Shown: in pieces, positions 24,958-35,183 of the stretch
Layout of the letters: each line of letters begins with the position of its first letter
Numbering within the stretch: position 1 is the first letter of the stretch
Source: Candidatus Cloacimonadota bacterium
GTDB lineage: Bacteria > Cloacimonadota > Cloacimonadia > Cloacimonadales > TCS61
NCBI GenBank assembly: GCA_021108315.1
Contig: JAIORE010000030.1
Location: forward strand, 1 to 47,183
Length of the DNA stretch: 47,183 bases
Direction: 5' to 3'
Program-made: the position numbers and the translations under genes
Notes under the pieces: model-generated
What the model saw: only the letters and a program-made list of their open reading frames with translations
Database searches by the model: none
Told to the model about the DNA's origin: nothing

Positions 24958-26070
24958 CTATTGCAAACTATCATACTTCAATTTAAAACTTTTCAAACCT
25001 TCAAAAATTGCTTTTGCCAAAGTATTTTGATAAGAATCTTTCATCAATTTCTTCTCTTCCTTCTTGTTACTCAAAAAACCCAATTCAATTAAAACTGCCG
25101 GCATAAAAGCCCCTCGCAAAACATAGAAGTTTGCTTGTTTCACACCTCTATCATAAGATTTTGTTGATTGAATAAGATTTTCTTGTAATTTCATTGCAAG
25201 TTCATTGCTTTCTCTGAGATGTTCATTTTGAGCCATATCAGCGAGAATAAAGGAAAGATCATCATATTTTTTCACAGCTTCCGTTCCACCTTCAAAATCA
25301 TATACAACTGAGTTTTCAAGAGCTTCTACGGCTCTGGCATCATCTGTCTTTGCTGTCGAGAGATAATAAACTTCAATTCCGTTTGCCTTATTCGATCTAT
25401 GGGCATTGCAATGCAGAGAAATAAACAAGTCGGCGTTATTGCTATTAGCATATCGTGTCCGTTCTTGTAATGAGATAAATTCATCTTTTGTTCTCGTGAT
25501 CAATACTTCGCAATTCAGTTCTTTAATAATGATTTTACTCAATTTCTGAGCAACTTTCAAAACAATTGTTTTTTCATAATTTTTTTTATTGATACTTACT
25601 GCTCCGGGATCTTTTCCGCCATGACCGGGATCTATTACAATTCTTTTAATTGAATCATCTCTTGGGTTTTCTGCAATGAGATTCTTGCCAGAATATTTAA
25701 TCTTGTCAGGTAAAAGTTTGGGAAGAATTTTTTTCAAGAAAAGAACAGGAATATAAAATTTACCTTTTTGTGATCTTATAGGATATTTAAAATTATAAAT
25801 TTTGTCTCTATGCTGAACATAAGATGTTTCAATTAAAAAAATAATTTGTTCATCGTAGAGATTCACATATAATCTTTGATCAATTTTATCATCACTGATC
25901 TTAGCATGAAATACTTTGTTCAATTCAGAAGCTCTGAAATATTCGGTATTATCAAATCTCTTGGTATCAATTTTTTCCGTAAGTGATGTCCCTTTGAATT
26001 TCACGGTAAGATCTGCCCAAATGCTCGAAACAAATAAAAGTAACGATAAAATAATCAATATTCTTTTCAT
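24958..26070 (-). CDS. N-acetylmuramoyl-L-alanine amidase (Amidase_3)
   Basis: The secreted 370-residue enzyme cuts the amide bond between N-acetylmuramic acid and the stem peptide of peptidoglycan, for daughter-cell separation or wall turnover. It has a signal peptide (MKRILIILSLLLFVSSIWA), an N-terminal region of about 120 residues resembling the copper-amine-oxidase-N/AMIN-like wall-binding modules, and a C-terminal Amidase_3 domain. Zinc ligands and the catalytic Glu are visible: DPGHGGKDPGA, the Glu in NYEKTI, SLHCNA, and VLIELGFLSN near the end. An insertion of about 45 residues (around FEGGTEAVKKYDDLS) sits where AmiA/B/C carry the regulatory helix. A modest GGAG lies ahead of the ATG. 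It is 28 bases from the MFS gene and probably cotranscribed with it. Confidence 0.9.
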   Translation of the reverse strand: MKRILIILSLLLFVSSIWADLTVKFKGTSLTEKIDTKRFDNTEYFRASELNKVFHAKISDDKIDQRLYVNLYDEQIIFLIETSYVQHRDKIYNFKYPIRSQKGKFYIPVLFLKKILPKLLPDKIKYSGKNLIAENPRDDSIKRIVIDPGHGGKDPGAVSINKKNYEKTIVLKVAQKLSKIIIKELNCEVLITRTKDEFISLQERTRYANSNNADLFISLHCNAHRSNKANGIEVYYLSTAKTDDARAVEALENSVVYDFEGGTEAVKKYDDLSFILADMAQNEHLRESNELAMKLQENLIQSTKSYDRGVKQANFYVLRGAFMPAVLIELGFLSNKKEEKKLMKDSYQNTLAKAIFEGLKSFKLKYDSLQ

Positions 26071-26098
26071 AAAAAAAACTCCAAAATAAAATAATGTG

Positions 26099-27331
26099 CT
26101 ATTTTTTATCTATCTGTAAATATAATCTATAGCTTAAGAAAGATGAAAGTAAAAATATCATAAAAGCAACTACAAAAACTACATCTATTCCAAAATATTT
26201 AAGTATCAAATATCCTAAAAAAGGCATAACCAATCCTCTCAAACCTGTCAAAGTAACATGAACACTCTGATACATAGAGACATCTTCCGAACCGGCAAAA
26301 TATATTGAACTGATATTCCAAGAAATCACCATTGCCGACATTGCAATTCCATAAATAAAAAATGCAAAATAGACAATATAATTTACGTATAAACTCCCTA
26401 ACATTTTGCAGGAAATAAAAAGGATGAGAGGATATAAACTGAGAATTGCAAAAGTTATGGTCGTGAAAAAAGCAGGATTTTTCTTATCATGAATCTTTCC
26501 GGCAAATGGTGATAAAAATAGAATTCCTAAACTGGCAACTATGGCTTTAGCAATAAATGTTTGAGTATAGCTCATCCCGAGACTTTCCACCAGATATATT
26601 GGTATTGCAGGTAATAATAGCATAAAAGCTGAACCGTAAATGAAGAAATTTCTCTGAAATATAGCAAAATCTCTATTTTTTCTTAATACTTCAATTCCTC
26701 TTTTGATTGGTTCAAAAATCATTTCATTTAGGGTTAGTTTTTTTGAATTGTAATTATCTTTTTTATCAATCTTTATCATCGCCATTATCAAAGCACTTAC
26801 ACAACCGAGAACTCCGATGATCATAAATATATACTTGTATAGATTCTCATCAACATCCAATATTTTTCCTATTGCATAGCTTGTTATTATTGAAACAAGT
26901 GTTGTGATACTGACAACAAAACCAAAGATCATTCCCCGGTTTTTGTTAGTGAATTTCAATTGATATATTGAATTTTGGGCTGGGCTGATAAGAGCGTTAA
27001 ATGAAAAAAGTATAATTAAAATACCTAAGTACTGATAGTAATTATTTACAAAAAACATAAAAATAAGAACTAATCTTCCGATGATTGCTGTTAATACAAA
27101 ATATTTTGAAATTGAGCGGGAATGTTCTAAAATTTTTCCCCACCAGATTGAAAAAATGTTAGATATTGGCCAAAGCATAACTAAGACTGTTATCTGCCAG
27201 TTTAGTGAATGCAACGCTTTTTTCGCAATTACATCTTGGATTTGGAATGTACTGATAACAAATCCATTCAAAAATCCGGCAATAACCAATAATAACAAAG
27301 TTTTCTTCTCAGAGCTATTTAATTTCAACAT
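26099..27331 (-). CDS. MFS transporter
   Basis: The protein has 410 residues and about 12 membrane segments, the architecture of the major facilitator superfamily, and sits in the inner membrane. The ATG at 27331 is preceded directly by GGAAAAGGA, so I prefer it to the TTG at 27343, which lies within that site. The loop between segments 2 and 3 (WWGKILEHSRSISKY) and the one between 8 and 9 (FAGKIHDKKNPAFF) correspond to the family's G-x-x-x-D-R-x-G motif, in degenerate form. The central cytoplasmic loop is basic (KIDKKDNYNSKK). The substrate cannot be predicted. It lies upstream of the amidase gene in the same direction. Confidence 0.85.
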   Translation of the reverse strand: MLKLNSSEKKTLLLLVIAGFLNGFVISTFQIQDVIAKKALHSLNWQITVLVMLWPISNIFSIWWGKILEHSRSISKYFVLTAIIGRLVLIFMFFVNNYYQYLGILIILFSFNALISPAQNSIYQLKFTNKNRGMIFGFVVSITTLVSIITSYAIGKILDVDENLYKYIFMIIGVLGCVSALIMAMIKIDKKDNYNSKKLTLNEMIFEPIKRGIEVLRKNRDFAIFQRNFFIYGSAFMLLLPAIPIYLVESLGMSYTQTFIAKAIVASLGILFLSPFAGKIHDKKNPAFFTTITFAILSLYPLILFISCKMLGSLYVNYIVYFAFFIYGIAMSAMVISWNISSIYFAGSEDVSMYQSVHVTLTGLRGLVMPFLGYLILKYFGIDVVFVVAFMIFLLSSFLSYRLYLQIDKK

Positions 27332-27694
27332 ATCCTTTTCCAAATATATTTTTTTACAATTTCTTGAACATCAAAATTCCTGTCTATTATATTCTGAAAA
27401 GCCTATAAATCACTCAGATTTAAATCGACTAAAATGAATAAGATATAATTTAGCCCATGATGAACACTGATCAAAGAAAAATATGTAAGAATCAAATTGT
27501 GAATTCAATTATTAATTCTTTTCGGTAAAATACTTTCCTCCTTTTGATTCTTTGCGACTTAGCGGCTTTGCGAGAGATTTCATAGTTTTGGATAGTACAG
27601 GTTTTGTAAGAATATTCTCCTGTCACAAATAATGATTGACCGATTTTTTAGCAGATAAATTTTCAAATAAAAGTAAAGGCAGGTATAAAAATAT
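27332..27694. other. Intergenic region before obgE, with a short direct repeat
   Basis: There is no credible gene in these 363 bases. TTTGCGA occurs twice in a GC-richer patch (27551-27557 and 27567-27573; TTTGCGACTTAGCGGCTTTG), a type of dispersed short sequence familiar from FCB genomes. TTGACC at about 27637 is a possible -35 box for obgE, but no convincing -10 box follows at the right distance. Confidence 0.4.
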
Positions 27695-28708
27695 ATGTTT
27701 ATTGATTTTGCTCGAATAAAAATTCAATCAGGTAAAGGTGGTAGCGGTGCAGTAAGTTTTCGAAGGGAAAAATTTGTTGCAAAAGGTGGACCGGATGGTG
27801 GTGATGGAGGAAAAGGTGGAAATGTAATTGCGGTAGGAAACGAAAATATAAATACTTTACTCAATTTTCGTTATTCAAAGCATTATAAAGCTGAAAATGG
27901 TAAAAATGGAAGTGGAAGCAATAGCACTGGTGCTCAAGGTGAGAATATTTTTTTACCACTCCCACTTGGTACTGAAATCTATGACATCACAGATGGTAAG
28001 CATGAGAAAATAGCTGAAATATTAGATCATAAAGAAGAGATTATTCTTGCAAAAGGTGGAAATGGTGGTAGAGGCAACACACGTTTTAAATCTGCAACTA
28101 ATAAAACTCCACGATATGCCAAACCAGGTGGAAATGAACAATTTTTTGAACTGGAACTGGAGTTAAAACTGATGGCTGATATCGGCTTAGTTGGTTTCCC
28201 AAATGCAGGAAAATCTACTTTGTTGAGTAGAATCTCGGACGCTCATCCGAAAATTGCTAATTACAGATTTACTACTTTGGAACCTTGTCTTGGTGTAGTA
28301 CAAGTATCCGAATATGAATCTTTTGTGATGGCTGATATTCCCGGAATCATCGAAGGAGCTCATGATGGCAAAGGTCTTGGAATTCAATTTCTTCGTCATA
28401 TTCAACGAACAAAAATTCTTTTGTTTTTGATTGATATTGATAGTCCAAACCCATTTGAAGATTATCAAACTCTCAAAAAAGAATTACATCTTTATGATCC
28501 TGATTTAGATAGAAAACCACATCTTATAGTTTTGAGTAAGATTGATACAATCTTTGGGGATAATAAAGAGAAATTAATAAATTCAATTTCCAAGAAATTT
28601 GAAGATAATTTACAAGAGAGTATTATGGCAATTTCAGCAGTAAGTGGAGAAAACTTAACACAGATTAGAAGGTCTGTTTTTAATTTGTTGAAGAAAATTG
28701 ATTATTAA
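27695..28708 (+). CDS. obgE: Obg-family GTPase ObgE/CgtA
   Basis: This essential GTPase associates with the large ribosomal subunit and links ribosome assembly to growth and the stringent response. The 337-residue protein has the glycine-rich Obg fold (KGGPDGGDGGKGGNV, then KGGNGGRGN) over the first 155 residues, then the G domain: P-loop GFPNAGKSTLL, switch I TTLEP, DIPGIIEGA (G3), LSKID (G4) and SAVSG (G5). It lacks the extra C-terminal domain of some Gram-positive homologues. An AGGCAGG site lies upstream of the ATG. It is the only plus-strand gene in this part and converges with the lipoprotein gene. Confidence 0.96.
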   Translation: MFIDFARIKIQSGKGGSGAVSFRREKFVAKGGPDGGDGGKGGNVIAVGNENINTLLNFRYSKHYKAENGKNGSGSNSTGAQGENIFLPLPLGTEIYDITDGKHEKIAEILDHKEEIILAKGGNGGRGNTRFKSATNKTPRYAKPGGNEQFFELELELKLMADIGLVGFPNAGKSTLLSRISDAHPKIANYRFTTLEPCLGVVQVSEYESFVMADIPGIIEGAHDGKGLGIQFLRHIQRTKILLFLIDIDSPNPFEDYQTLKKELHLYDPDLDRKPHLIVLSKIDTIFGDNKEKLINSISKKFEDNLQESIMAISAVSGENLTQIRRSVFNLLKKIDY

Positions 28709-28751
28709 TTGGGAGTTAAATTTATTCTCAATAAGTTTTCATCAAAAACAC

Positions 28752-28795
28752 AATAGCTCTGAGATAAGCGGCATCCGCTTCAGCGAATTGCTATT
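28752..28795. terminator. Hairpin between convergent obgE and lipoprotein genes
   Basis: An inner stem AAGCGG/CCGCTT with loop CAT (28766-28780) is framed by an outer pair, AATAGC at 28752 and GCTATT at 28790-28795. The lipoprotein stop codon lies in the outer arm. It has no clear T run, so it may be a repeat element rather than a classical terminator. Confidence 0.5.
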
Positions 28796-29264
28796 TGTCA
28801 CTTAGTTTCTTAATAGCTTTCTGGCATTCGTCTTCAAACAATGGATGTTCTCTTTCTATATTATTTAATAGATTTTGTATGAATTCGGCATCTTTCTTTG
28901 TCCCGACTTCTCCAAAAATCTGAATAGCCTGTAGCCTTAAAAAAGCAATCTCAGATGCGACCCCTGTGTGTTGAGAATCCAGTGCGTATTCTCTATTCCG
29001 ATTCTCAAGTGACAGAAATATTTTTAGTTTGCTTTTGAGAAGATTTTTCTCGGTAGTGCTGAGTTCCTTCAAACGAATGTTCTTGAGAAAAGTCACATTA
29101 TCTTGATACCGAAGTGGTTCGTTAGAAAGGAATAATCTTTCAAATTCAGTTGAAAAATCAGACTTGAGGGTGTTATTGATTTTAGACGAAGGTGGCTGTG
29201 GAGATCTTTGAATACATCCAATAAATCCTGATAAGACAAAAAGGATAATTAAAGCTTTTTTCAT
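28791..29264 (-). CDS. Putative lipoprotein, helical, possibly HEAT-like
   Basis: I start it at the ATG at 29264, which opens MKKALIILFVLSGFIGC with lipidation at Cys17. A frame extension to 29300 exists, but it would place 12 polar residues before the signal. An AGGAGAAG lies about 17 bases upstream, further than usual, so the start is uncertain. The mature part is helical and highly charged, with no motif that I recognise. Its second half (FLRLQAIQIFGEVGTKKDAEFIQNLL in outline) resembles a HEAT-type repeat: two helices with a G between and conserved A/L spacing. It trails the murA-mnmA genes by 66 bases and may be the last gene of that transcript. Function unknown. Confidence 0.65.
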   Translation of the reverse strand: MKKALIILFVLSGFIGCIQRSPQPPSSKINNTLKSDFSTEFERLFLSNEPLRYQDNVTFLKNIRLKELSTTEKNLLKSKLKIFLSLENRNREYALDSQHTGVASEIAFLRLQAIQIFGEVGTKKDAEFIQNLLNNIEREHPLFEDECQKAIKKLSDK

Positions 29265-29330
29265 GACAAATAACGTTGTATCTTCTCCTGATAATAACAT
29301 TGTGAATTCTTCTTCACTTCCAGCAAAATC

Positions 29331-30377
29331 TCAAACAATAATTCCACCACCCAAAAGTTCATCATCTTGATAGAAAACAGCGGATTGTCCACTTGTGATC
29401 GCCCGTACAGGTTCAACTAATTCAATTTTTAAACCGTCAGCAACATTTGAAATATTTTTTACCATATTAGTTTTGCTATTATATCGTATCTGAACTTCTA
29501 AATTTTTTGATTCCGGCTTTTTTCCACTTATCCAATTGATTTCCTTAATAACAAAATTATTTTTTAAAAGATCATCAATATCATCTGTAACAATTACTGT
29601 ATTGTTCGAAACATCAATCTCTTTCACAAATAATGCCGATTTCCAGGGAGTATTTAGTCCTTTACGTTGTCCAATTGTGTAATTTATTGTACCATTATGA
29701 ACACCTATTTTATCACCGTTTTTTAATAAAATTGGACCTGGAATTTGTTTCACATATTTTTCTAAAAACTTGTGATAAGTTCCGTAAATAAAACATATTT
29801 CCTGACTATCTTTTCTTTGAGCAATATGTAAATTATTATCTTTTGCAATTTTTCGGATTTGCGGTTTAGAATAATCAGAAATTGGAAAAATCGTTCTACT
29901 TAACTGCTCTTGATTCAATCTCCACAACATATACGATTGATCTTTATTTTTATCATCTGCTCGATACAAATGATATTCAGAATCAACTTCTTGAAGCTTC
30001 AAATAATGTCCGGTTGCCATTTTATCAACTCCAAGTTTGAATACTTGTTCAAAAAAAGCTCCCCATTTTATAGTAGGATTACATAATGTACAAGGATTGG
30101 GAGTTTTACCGGTTTTGTATTCTTCAATAAAGTTTTTTATAATTATCTTTTCAAATTTCTCTTGAACATCAAAAATATAATGTTTAATCTTCAGTTGTTT
30201 ACAAACTTCAGCAGCATCAGAGATAGCAATATCAATTCCTTCATTATCAGGAAATTCTGCTGCTTGCGGGTTATAATGTTTCATGGTTACTCCAACAACA
30301 TCATAACCTTTTTGAATTAACAATACAGCAGCAACAGAACTATCTACACCACCACTCATAGCAACTGCGATCTTCAT
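29331..30377 (-). CDS. mnmA: tRNA-specific 2-thiouridylase
   Basis: The enzyme puts sulfur on U34 of tRNA-Lys, tRNA-Glu and tRNA-Gln, using ATP and a persulfide carrier. The 348-residue protein has the PP-loop SGGVDSSVA at the N-terminus, the first catalytic cysteine in NPCTLCNPTIKW, the second in KDSQEICFI, and the family's YTIGQRKGL and YNSKTNM segments. All are intact. It starts two bases after the murA stop (TAATTATG), with AAGGA in the last murA codons, so translation is coupled. The pairing with murA and prmC is unrelated in function and probably only reflects a shared transcript. Confidence 0.96.
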   Translation of the reverse strand: MKIAVAMSGGVDSSVAAVLLIQKGYDVVGVTMKHYNPQAAEFPDNEGIDIAISDAAEVCKQLKIKHYIFDVQEKFEKIIIKNFIEEYKTGKTPNPCTLCNPTIKWGAFFEQVFKLGVDKMATGHYLKLQEVDSEYHLYRADDKNKDQSYMLWRLNQEQLSRTIFPISDYSKPQIRKIAKDNNLHIAQRKDSQEICFIYGTYHKFLEKYVKQIPGPILLKNGDKIGVHNGTINYTIGQRKGLNTPWKSALFVKEIDVSNNTVIVTDDIDDLLKNNFVIKEINWISGKKPESKNLEVQIRYNSKTNMVKNISNVADGLKIELVEPVRAITSGQSAVFYQDDELLGGGIIV

Positions 30378-30379
30378 AA

Positions 30380-31633
30380 TTATCCTTGTTCTCTAATAAT
30401 ATTCGCACCAAGTTTTTGTAATTTTTCTTCAATTTTTTCATAACCTCGATCTATATGATAAATTCTGGAAATTGTAGTTTTTCCTGTGGCAGCCAAACCT
30501 GCTAAAACTAAGGTTGCACTTGCTCTAAGGTCTGTAGCCATCACTTGTGCTCCACTCAAGGTTTTTACTCCCATAACGCTGGCTCGATTATGATCAATAG
30601 AGATATTTGCCTCAAGTCTGTTCAATTCCGAGATATGCATAAATCTATCGGGAAAAATCGTTTCTTCGATTATACTTTCACCTTCTGCAAAACACATCAA
30701 AGCCATAAATTGTGCTTGCAAATCAGTAGGATAAAGCGGATAAGGTTCGGTTTTAATATTTACTGGTAAAATTTTATCCGTAGGAATCACTTCAATAGAA
30801 TTTTCTTTGATCAACAATTTTGTCCCTGTTTGCTCTATTTTGGTTAGAAAACTTTCCAAGTGCTGAGGAATACACTTTTTTATGATAATATTACTTTTTG
30901 TAATTGCTCCGGCAATGATGAATGTTCCGGCTTCGATTCTATCGGGAATCATCTCCATAGGAACCGGATAAAGTTCATTTACACCTTCTATCACCAAATG
31001 TGTAGTATCTTTCCCTGATATTTTTGCACCCATTTTGATTAAGAAATCTATTAAGCTACCAATTTCCGGTTCGGAAGCTGCATTATAAATATCTGTAATT
31101 CCCTCTGCTAATACTGAAGCCATGAGTGCATTAGCAGTAGCACCGACACTCGATTTTGAGAATTTTATCGAATTACCTTTCAGCTTTTTGGCTGTAGCAA
31201 TGATATATCCATGTTCAAAAACGATTTTAGCACCGAGCTTTTCCATAGCATACAGATGTAGATCAACCGGTCTTGTTCCAATTGCGCAACCACCGGGAAA
31301 TGAAACTTTTACTTCACCAAAACGTGCCAGAAGTGGAGCTAATACATAAATTGAAGCTCTCATTTTACTCACAAGTTCATAAGGAGCTTCATAAAAACTA
31401 CAGTTTGTAGCATCTATTTGCATAGTATTGCCTGTATGATCTATCCGTGCTCCAATAATTCTCATCAAATGAGCCATCATTTTAATGTCATTTAGATAAG
31501 GAACATTGTTTAGTGTACTTTTGCCGGAAGCGAGTAAACAGGCAGCCATAATAGGCAATATTGCGTTTTTTGCTCCACTGATTTCAACTTCACCACTTAA
31601 TTTTTTCTGTCCGTTTATTATAAAATTTTGCAT
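30380..31633 (-). CDS. murA: UDP-N-acetylglucosamine 1-carboxyvinyltransferase
   Basis: This cytoplasmic enzyme makes the first committed step of peptidoglycan synthesis, adding enolpyruvate from PEP to UDP-GlcNAc. The 417-residue protein has normal length and the two-domain EPSP-synthase-like fold. The catalytic loop FPGGCAIGTRPVDLH holds Cys116, the residue alkylated by fosfomycin, so the enzyme should be sensitive in principle. SGAKNA near the N-terminus and DLRASATLVLAGLAA near the C-terminus are the usual family segments. A TAGGTAATT site overlaps the prmC stop. It lies in a tight prmC-murA-mnmA run downstream of the str genes. Confidence 0.97.
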   Translation of the reverse strand: MQNFIINGQKKLSGEVEISGAKNAILPIMAACLLASGKSTLNNVPYLNDIKMMAHLMRIIGARIDHTGNTMQIDATNCSFYEAPYELVSKMRASIYVLAPLLARFGEVKVSFPGGCAIGTRPVDLHLYAMEKLGAKIVFEHGYIIATAKKLKGNSIKFSKSSVGATANALMASVLAEGITDIYNAASEPEIGSLIDFLIKMGAKISGKDTTHLVIEGVNELYPVPMEMIPDRIEAGTFIIAGAITKSNIIIKKCIPQHLESFLTKIEQTGTKLLIKENSIEVIPTDKILPVNIKTEPYPLYPTDLQAQFMALMCFAEGESIIEETIFPDRFMHISELNRLEANISIDHNRASVMGVKTLSGAQVMATDLRASATLVLAGLAATGKTTISRIYHIDRGYEKIEEKLQKLGANIIREQG

Positions 31634-31639
31634 AATTAC

Positions 31640-32518
31640 CTACTTTGATATGATCATAATACGATCAAAATTGTTCAAATCTTTAATTGTTCTGATTTCT
31701 TTAAATCCGTATTTTCTGGCAAGTTCTTTTATTTTATTGGATTGTTCCGAACCAATTTCAAAATAAATTTTACCTTTTTCTTTTAGATGTTGCTCTGCTT
31801 GGGAAAGGATGTTATCATAAAAAAAATATCCATCATTCTGAGCCACAAGTGCAGATTTTGGTTCATATCTTGTAATTTCTTCTGATAGACAAAGATATTC
31901 TTGTTCTGAAATATAGGGGGGATTAGATATTATAACATCAAATTTTGTCGAAATATTTTCAAAAAGATTAGAATAAACAAAATTTATAGGTGTTTTATGA
32001 TAGATAGCATTTTTTTTAGCAACTTTTATAGCATCGCTTGAAATATCAGAAGCATAGATATCTGCTTTGGGAAGTTCTGTTGCAAGTGCAATCGAAATAG
32101 CCCCAGAACCTGTGCCAATATCCAAAATCGAAATTTTACCGCTATGGTTTTTCAAAACATTTTCTATTAATAATTCGGTTTCCGGTCGTGGAATTAGAAC
32201 ATTTGAATCAACATAAAATTTCAAACCCCAAAAATAGGCTTCATTTAGAATGTATTGAATTGGAACATTATTCAAGCGTTTTTTTACAGCTTTTTGAATA
32301 ATTGCAATATTTTCCGGTAAAATAGTTTTTTTATTGTCTAAGTACAGTTCAAAACGTGAGCAATTTAGATAATGTGAAAGAATCAGTTCTGTTTCTAATT
32401 TTGGGTTAGTTGAATTTATTAGAATAGCTTCAATTTGTTTTTGGAGCTGATAAATTGTTTGTTCTTGATTAGTTCTATTAAAAATGCTAATAATATCTTT
32501 CTTATTTTCGGCTTTCAC
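31640..32518 (-). CDS. prmC: Peptide chain release factor N5-glutamine methyltransferase
   Basis: The enzyme methylates the glutamine of the GGQ motif in release factors RF1 and RF2, which raises termination efficiency. The 292-residue protein has a helical N-terminal release-factor-binding domain and a Rossmann methyltransferase domain with ILDIGTGSGAISIAL (SAM binding) and ISNPPYI, the NPPY motif that holds the glutamine. The start codon is GTG at 32518, with no clear ribosome binding site, and the N-terminus is somewhat longer than in E. coli PrmC. The 82-base AT-rich gap from fusA holds short imperfect direct repeats (TTTATAATT variants) but no clear terminator, so read-through from the str genes is plausible. 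Confidence 0.93.
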   Translation of the reverse strand: MKAENKKDIISIFNRTNQEQTIYQLQKQIEAILINSTNPKLETELILSHYLNCSRFELYLDNKKTILPENIAIIQKAVKKRLNNVPIQYILNEAYFWGLKFYVDSNVLIPRPETELLIENVLKNHSGKISILDIGTGSGAISIALATELPKADIYASDISSDAIKVAKKNAIYHKTPINFVYSNLFENISTKFDVIISNPPYISEQEYLCLSEEITRYEPKSALVAQNDGYFFYDNILSQAEQHLKEKGKIYFEIGSEQSNKIKELARKYGFKEIRTIKDLNNFDRIMIISK

Positions 32519-32600
32519 TTTAACAATTTAGTTGATGGTTGATAATTGAAAGTTGGTAGTGGTTTTCATTTATAATTTAAAATTTGTAATTTATAATTCT

Positions 32601-34691
32601 TTAGTATCCTCGAATACGTTTTAATATTTTTTCTTGAATATTTGCCGGAACTTTTTCATATTTAAGATATTCCATTGTGTAAATTGCTCTACCTTGCGAT
32701 AAAGAACGTAGTCTTGTAGAATAACCAAAAAGTTCACTCATAGGAATTTCTGAAATTATCTCTTGCTTGCTATTTTCTTTGGTGTAAATCTTTTCAATCT
32801 TTCCTCTTTTAGAATTAATATCACCGATAATATCACCGACAAAATCTTCAGGAGTGATCACATTTACGAGCATTACAGGTTCCATAATATGACCTTTTGC
32901 TTTTCGGAGTGCATTATTTACTGCAAGAGAAGTTGCAATACTGAATGCTGTTTCATTTGAATCTACTTCGTGATATTTTCCATCAATTAGTTCAACTTTT
33001 ATACCTTCTACAGGAGAATTGATAAGCGGACCATCCAGACAAGCATTTAAAGCAGCTGATTCTATACAATCCCAGTATTGTTTGTGGATAATCTCATCAG
33101 TTATTGAATTTTGATAAATTAATTTATTTTCTGAAATATCTTCTTTGGTGAGAGGAGATAATTTCATTTTTACCACGGCAAATTGTCCTTTTCCATTTAA
33201 TTCACGAATGAATTCTCCTTCACCAATAATTTCATTACCAATCGTTTCTTTATAAGCAACTTGAGGTTTTCCTACATTTGCTTTTACATTGAATTCTCTA
33301 CGTAAACGGTCTATAATAATTTCTAAATGCAGTTCTCCCATTCCGGAGATCAATGTCTGTCCAGTCTCTTTGTTTTGGCTAACTTTAAAAGTAGGGTCTT
33401 CTTCTTCAAGTTTATGAAGAGTTTCCATTAGAGCCTTTTCATCAGCTTTGGTTTTAGGTTCAATAGCTTGCGAAATTACCGAATCGGGGAAATTTATATC
33501 TGCTAATTGAATATTAAAGTTTTGAGAAGTTAATGTATCACCTGTTTTTACAAATTTTGGACCTGCAATTGCTACAATATCACCTGCAACCAATTCCCAA
33601 ACATCTTTCTTCTTATTTGAATGTATTTGCAACATACGTGCTATTCTTTCACGTTTTCCATTAGTCTGATTGAATACGGATTCACCTTTTTTCAATGATC
33701 CAGAGTAAACACGAATGTAAAATATCTTTCCAAGATATTTATCAATTTGAACTTTAAAAACCAGTGCTGAGAATGGTGCATTTATTTCTGGGTGAATTTC
33801 TACGGTTTCTTTGCTCTTTTTATTCAAAGCGGAAACAGCTGGAACTTCCAAAGGAGAAGGTAGGTAATTGGTTATTGCGTTTAATAAGAGTTGGACTCCT
33901 TTGTTTTTTAATGATGATCCACATAAGATTGGCACAAATTGTTTAGAAATTGTTGCTTTCCGAATTACTTTACTCAAGTCCTGTTCGGTAATTTTCATCC
34001 CATCCAAATATTTCATCATTACTTCGTCATCATATTCAGCGAGATGTTCAATTAATGCATCTCTTGATGTTTGGGCTATTTCAAGATAAGAATTCGGAAT
34101 TTGTTTTGAATAGTAATTTATACCTTGATCATCTTTATCAAAGTAATAGGCTTTCATAGAGAGCAAATCAATTATCGCTTCAAAATTATCTTCTAAACCA
34201 ATTGGAATTTGAACAGGAAGTGCATTTTTGGTAAGACGGTCATGGATTTTATCAACTACAGAATCAAAATCTGCACCGGAGCGATCAAGTTTATTGATAA
34301 AAGCAATGCGAGGAACTTTATACTTATCTGCTTGAAACCAAACCGTTTCTGTCTGAGGTTCAACACCACCAACTGCACAAAATATTGCAATTACTCCATC
34401 CAGAATCCTTAGAGAGCGTTCAACTTCCGCAGTGAAATCAACGTGTCCGGGAGTATCAATAATATTGATTTTTTTTTCATTCCAAAGGCAGGTGGTAACA
34501 GCAGAAGTAATTGTGATTCCACGTTCTTTTTCCTGAATCATCCAATCCATAACGGCATTTCCATCATGAACTTCACCCATTTTATGAATAATGCCGGAAT
34601 AGAACAAAATCCTTTCGGTTGTTGTTGTTTTTCCGGCATCAATATGTGCCATTATACCAATATTTCTGATGATTGATATATCTTGTGGCAT
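32601..34691 (-). CDS. fusA: Elongation factor G
   Basis: The translocation GTPase of the ribosome. The 696-residue protein has all five domains: the G domain with [16 protein letters not shown], the RGITI switch, DTPGHVDF and NKLDR, then domains II-V with [10 protein letters not shown] and the C-terminal [18 protein letters not shown]. This is a standard fusA in the str-operon position directly after rpsG. Its ribosome binding site is weak (TAGAATAGTATTATT before ATG), so it may depend on coupling to rpsG, 12 bases upstream. The tuf gene is not next to it but at the other end of the cluster, before rpmG. Confidence 0.97.
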   Translation of the reverse strand: MPQDISIIRNIGIMAHIDAGKTTTTERILFYSGIIHKMGEVHDGNAVMDWMIQEKERGITITSAVTTCLWNEKKINIIDTPGHVDFTAEVERSLRILDGVIAIFCAVGGVEPQTETVWFQADKYKVPRIAFINKLDRSGADFDSVVDKIHDRLTKNALPVQIPIGLEDNFEAIIDLLSMKAYYFDKDDQGINYYSKQIPNSYLEIAQTSRDALIEHLAEYDDEVMMKYLDGMKITEQDLSKVIRKATISKQFVPILCGSSLKNKGVQLLLNAITNYLPSPLEVPAVSALNKKSKETVEIHPEINAPFSALVFKVQIDKYLGKIFYIRVYSGSLKKGESVFNQTNGKRERIARMLQIHSNKKKDVWELVAGDIVAIAGPKFVKTGDTLTSQNFNIQLADINFPDSVISQAIEPKTKADEKALMETLHKLEEEDPTFKVSQNKETGQTLISGMGELHLEIIIDRLRREFNVKANVGKPQVAYKETIGNEIIGEGEFIRELNGKGQFAVVKMKLSPLTKEDISENKLIYQNSITDEIIHKQYWDCIESAALNACLDGPLINSPVEGIKVELIDGKYHEVDSNETAFSIATSLAVNNALRKAKGHIMEPVMLVNVITPEDFVGDIIGDINSKRGKIEKIYTKENSKQEIISEIPMSELFGYSTRLRSLSQGRAIYTMEYLKYEKVPANIQEKILKRIRGY

Positions 34692-34703
34692 AATAATACT
34701 ATT

Positions 34704-35174
34704 CTAGAATTTTAGATGTGCAAAAGCTTTATTCGCTTCCGCCATTTTGTGAGTATCTTCCCTTTTCTTAATACTACCACCTTCTTTTTTGTAAGCAGCA
34801 AGTAATTCGGAAGCCAAACGTTCTTTCATAGTCTTTTCAGAACGCTTTCTGGTAAAAGTAACCATCCAACGAAAAGCCATAGCTTGAGCATTTTTGGGAG
34901 TTACTTCTGTAGGAATCTGCAAGTTTGTTCCACCAATACGTCTGGAAACAACCTTAATCAATGGTCTTACATTATCAAGTGCTTGTAAAAAAACCTTTAA
35001 AGGGTCTTCTTTTGTCTTTTCTTTGATAATATCCAAAGCACCGTAAACTATCTGTTCAGCAAGACTTTTTTTGCCTTTGAGCATTATTGTATTGATGAAT
35101 TTACTTAATACTACATTATTATATTTCGGATCCGGTAGCACTTCTCTTTCAATGTTCTTACGTCTTCTAGACAT
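34704..35174 (-). CDS. rpsG: 30S ribosomal protein S7
   Basis: S7 starts assembly of the 30S head by binding the 3' domain of 16S rRNA, and it contacts tRNA at the E site. The 156-residue sequence is full length, with SRRRKNIEREVLPDPKYN at the start, the ALDNVRPLIKVVSRRIGG segment and a basic C-terminal helix region. AGGAGG precedes the ATG. It follows rpsL by nine bases in the normal str order. In E. coli S7 represses its own operon; whether that holds here cannot be judged. Confidence 0.98.
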   Translation of the reverse strand: MSRRRKNIEREVLPDPKYNNVVLSKFINTIMLKGKKSLAEQIVYGALDIIKEKTKEDPLKVFLQALDNVRPLIKVVSRRIGGTNLQIPTEVTPKNAQAMAFRWMVTFTRKRSEKTMKERLASELLAAYKKEGGSIKKREDTHKMAEANKAFAHLKF

Positions 35175-35183
35175 TCGGTCCTC

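Noticed and set aside
27081..27437. A 118-codon plus-strand frame over the MFS transporter start
   Set aside because: It lies opposite membrane-segment codons of a convincing transporter and shows no domain of its own.
28752..28795. Riboswitch or structured RNA between obgE and the lipoprotein gene
   Set aside because: It is downstream of both convergent genes, so it cannot control their starts; a simple hairpin explains it.
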